From Catonia carolina (taxonomy: Eukaryota; Arthropoda; Insecta; Hemiptera; Achilidae), in the NCBI GenBank assembly GCA_035578175.1, contig JAQMRL010000003.1, forward strand, positions 56,032,672-56,096,671: a stretch of 64,000 nucleotides of DNA. Reading direction: 5' to 3'. The notes under the pieces were generated by a model. It had not been told where the DNA came from. It saw nothing but the letters and a program-made list of their open reading frames with translations, and did no database searches. Position 1 is the first letter of the stretch. Each line of letters begins with the position of its first letter. This document shows positions 61,876-64,000 of the stretch, one piece after another. The translations under genes were made by a program, and so were the position numbers.

Positions 61876-63000
61876 TAAAATTTAAATCTGAAAACAGAAC
61901 ACTTTCTTTATCTTTTATAAAGCAGCACCTAAGGGAAAGAGGAAGGTAAGGAAGTGGTGGGCGGAGGTTTATCCTAAGGGAAGGAAAATACTTTATTTTG
62001 TTTACGAAGTAAAGAAGATTAGAATGAGTGACATTTTCTATAAGAAATGTTGACAAAATTTATTTTGAGTGTTCCAATTTAGTCAGATTTTCATTCTTAT
62101 AAAAAAGTTTATGTAAAAAACCATCTGAATAAAATTTTTAATAATACTACTATACAAGATAGATAAAAGGTTAATAGAGTACTTACTAAAAACCACAGCC
62201 TGTAGTAGAAGTTATGAAGCTCATTACATTATGCGAAAAAATATTGACATATGGTAATAAAGATTATAGTGAAAAATTCAGTAAATGTAAAAATTAAAAT
62301 AATTCAAAGAACTTAAAAACTCTACTAGTGGACACGTGCGAATAAATTCGCACAATATATACTGGAATGGAATCATTATTCTATATACTCGTATTTAAAT
62401 TATATTGCTGCTTTGATGATCTTTAATGGTGGTCTGCATTTATGTGATTTAGTTTATTATAAAACTTCATTATAAACAATATTAATTGTCTGATTTCTGA
62501 TTAATGTTAATCGTCTGATTTCTGATTAATGTTAATCTATTAATGTTATTTTTCATTTCGTAAAATGAAGCTCGAATTTAGCATGAATTTCAAGTTTAGA
62601 ACTTTTTACCGAATCAGGAAAGAATACTCTTTAAAACCATGTAAAAATTATAAAAATCCATTCGGTAGAACTCTGTATTTAAGAGTTTAAAGAATTCCCA
62701 TTTAAAATACATTGGAAGTGATTTTGCGTTTTAAATATAGATTGTTTCAATAACTAGAGAAAATATTGAAAGAAATAACAGTTGATTTCAAATATTTGGA
62801 GAATATTTCTATCTCTTGTTGGTTACATAATTGGTTGATACATAAATACTTTTTGTAAGAAATATGAATTTTATTATTGGAGACATTGGGTTAATTTATA
62901 ATAATGTAGTATTAAATGTTTAATGTACTCATATCTCAAAGAATTATAATTCAAAATGTTTTTACCTTATGTACAATTCAGTGGGCTCATTTATTAAACT
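61876..63000. other. Nothing coding; short tandem repeat at 62485-62545
   Basis: Contains two and a half copies of a 26-bp unit (GTCTGATTTCTGATTAATGT). Otherwise unremarkable AT-rich sequence. Confidence 0.5.
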
Positions 63001-63009
63001 CATAATAAG

Positions 63010-63115
63010 AATAATAATATTTTTTGGTGGAGTTCTTAAACTCCCCTACACCTCGCCTTCTCTACCCACAACCATGGCTGGTTACAAGGAATAAGTTGGT
63101 ACAGCATAACAGCGT
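63010..63115 (-). mobile_element. 3' end of the Jockey/R1-like element seen at 3842-4455
   Basis: Minus strand: GTAACCAGCCATGGTTGTGG, then GGCGAGGTGTAGGGGAGTTT and CACCAAAAAA; this matches 4387-4445. Only the 3' UTR end is present. Confidence 0.75.
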
Positions 63116-63329
63116 TAGAATCATCTTACTATGCTATACCTTCACACAAACAATTAAAAGCTGAGGAAACACACATCAAACAAACTACAAAGTACATGGA
63201 ACACAACATAATATTTTTGTTAAACACTTTCCTGTGTATTGTTTAGAATATTGTATAAAATAAAAAGCCACCAAATACCCAAAGATAACTCTCACCTGAT
63301 TAAAAAAGACAGTAGATCCTTTCGGATAT

Positions 63330-63420
63330 CATGTATCCATCTTCAGATTGTCAGACAATCTGATGAAGTGTGCATGCATTGAGATTTTATTTTTGTGACT
63401 GAAGATGGATACATGATAGT
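63330..63420. repeat. Hairpin with 18-bp arms
   Basis: ATCATGTATCCATCTTCAG (about 63329) pairs with CTGAAGATGGATACATGAT (about 63400) around a loop of about 50 nt that itself contains GATTGTCAGACAATC, a 15-bp palindrome. Confidence 0.75.
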
Positions 63421-63605
63421 ATCCATCTTCCACCTTCACGTGGACTTCCTAATCGAGATCACTGTTGATTAAGTTTTGTTAGTTTGGGTATCATGACTGC
63501 TTCTGCCATCTTTATTTTTCAGACCCTTTTTAATATGAAGGAAAACTTTCATTTGTATAGTGAGCTAGGTTCTACTCACACCTATCAAACTAGGAATAGA
63601 AATTT

Positions 63606-64000
63606 TTTTTTGTCATCAGTCTCTTGACTGGTTTGATGCAGTTCTCCTAGCTGTTCTATCTTGTGCAAGTCGTTTCATATCTACATACCTGTAACACCCT
63701 ACATCTTTTGTAATTTGCTTTACATAATCTAATCTTTGCCTCCCCCTACAATTTACTCCCTCAATATTACCCTCCATTATTGATAACCCAATACCTGGAT
63801 GTCTTAAGATATGCCCCACTAGCCTATCCGTTCTTCTGGTAAGATGCTTCCATATACTTCTTTTTTCATCCACTCGCCTAAGAACCTCTAAATTACTTAT
63901 TTTATCCACCCACCTAATCTTTAACATTTTCCTATAACAACACATTTCAAAAGCTTCTATCCTCTTTTTTTTCTACAGCCCCTATCACCCACGTTTCACT
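63606..64000 (-). mobile_element. RTE-like LINE, family T, copy 2 (C-terminus and 3' end)
   Basis: Open to the right window edge: WVIGAVEKKRIEAFEMCCYR, KMLKIRWVDKISNLEVLRRV, TDRLVGHILRHPGIGL, then GRQRLDYVKQITKDVGCYRY and a stop at 63616, followed at once by a 3' end AAAAAAAATT. It extends past 64000. Closely related to 59724-60480. Confidence 0.9.

Overview
This is an AT-rich (roughly 70%) piece of an insect nuclear genome. Two conserved multi-exon genes have GT-AG introns whose reading phases match at every junction, and the introns are full of SINEs, non-LTR retrotransposon remnants, MITEs and DNA transposons. Gene content and repeat style suggest a hemipteran, possibly Auchenorrhyncha; that placement is inference. 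No bacterial operon, CRISPR array, rRNA or stand-alone tRNA gene was seen.

Region 1 (309-23757, minus strand) is most of a STAT transcription factor gene. Fifteen coding exons give 740 residues, from the initiator Met through the N-domain, coiled coil, DNA-binding domain, linker, SH2 domain and the activating tyrosine (Gly-Tyr-Val-Lys). The C-terminal end lies beyond the left edge. A probable 5' untranslated exon near 25370 carries a perfect STAT-binding palindrome. The introns hold LINE, SINE, piggyBac-like, pogo-like, mariner and fold-back elements.

Region 2 (about 24-44 kb) is repeat-rich and mostly intergenic. It contains several copies of a roughly 0.95-kb interspersed family with DINE-1/HINE architecture (subterminal inverted repeats, internal TG microsatellite, 3' hairpin), a broken Merlin-type transposase, nested SINEs with clear target-site duplications, a mariner derivative whose two ends both come from the transposase 3' end, several MITEs, and one unassigned exon-like segment at 38051-38142.

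Region 3 (44245-53698, minus strand) holds the last two coding exons of delta-1-pyrroline-5-carboxylate synthase (P5CS, ALDH18A1). The 9.2-kb last intron contains, on the opposite strand, a complete two-exon gene (48317-52634). It encodes a 492-residue protein with an N-terminal signal peptide and an intact AAA-ATPase-like (PF09820-type) P-loop domain. This nested gene for a secreted ATPase-like protein is the most unusual gene in the window.

Region 4 (53.7-64 kb) lies upstream of the visible P5CS exons and is probably its intron. It holds a HINE copy with about 62 TG units, two striking hairpins, a decayed piggyBac element flanked by TTAA, a LINE interrupted by a SINE, and a second LINE copy at the right edge.
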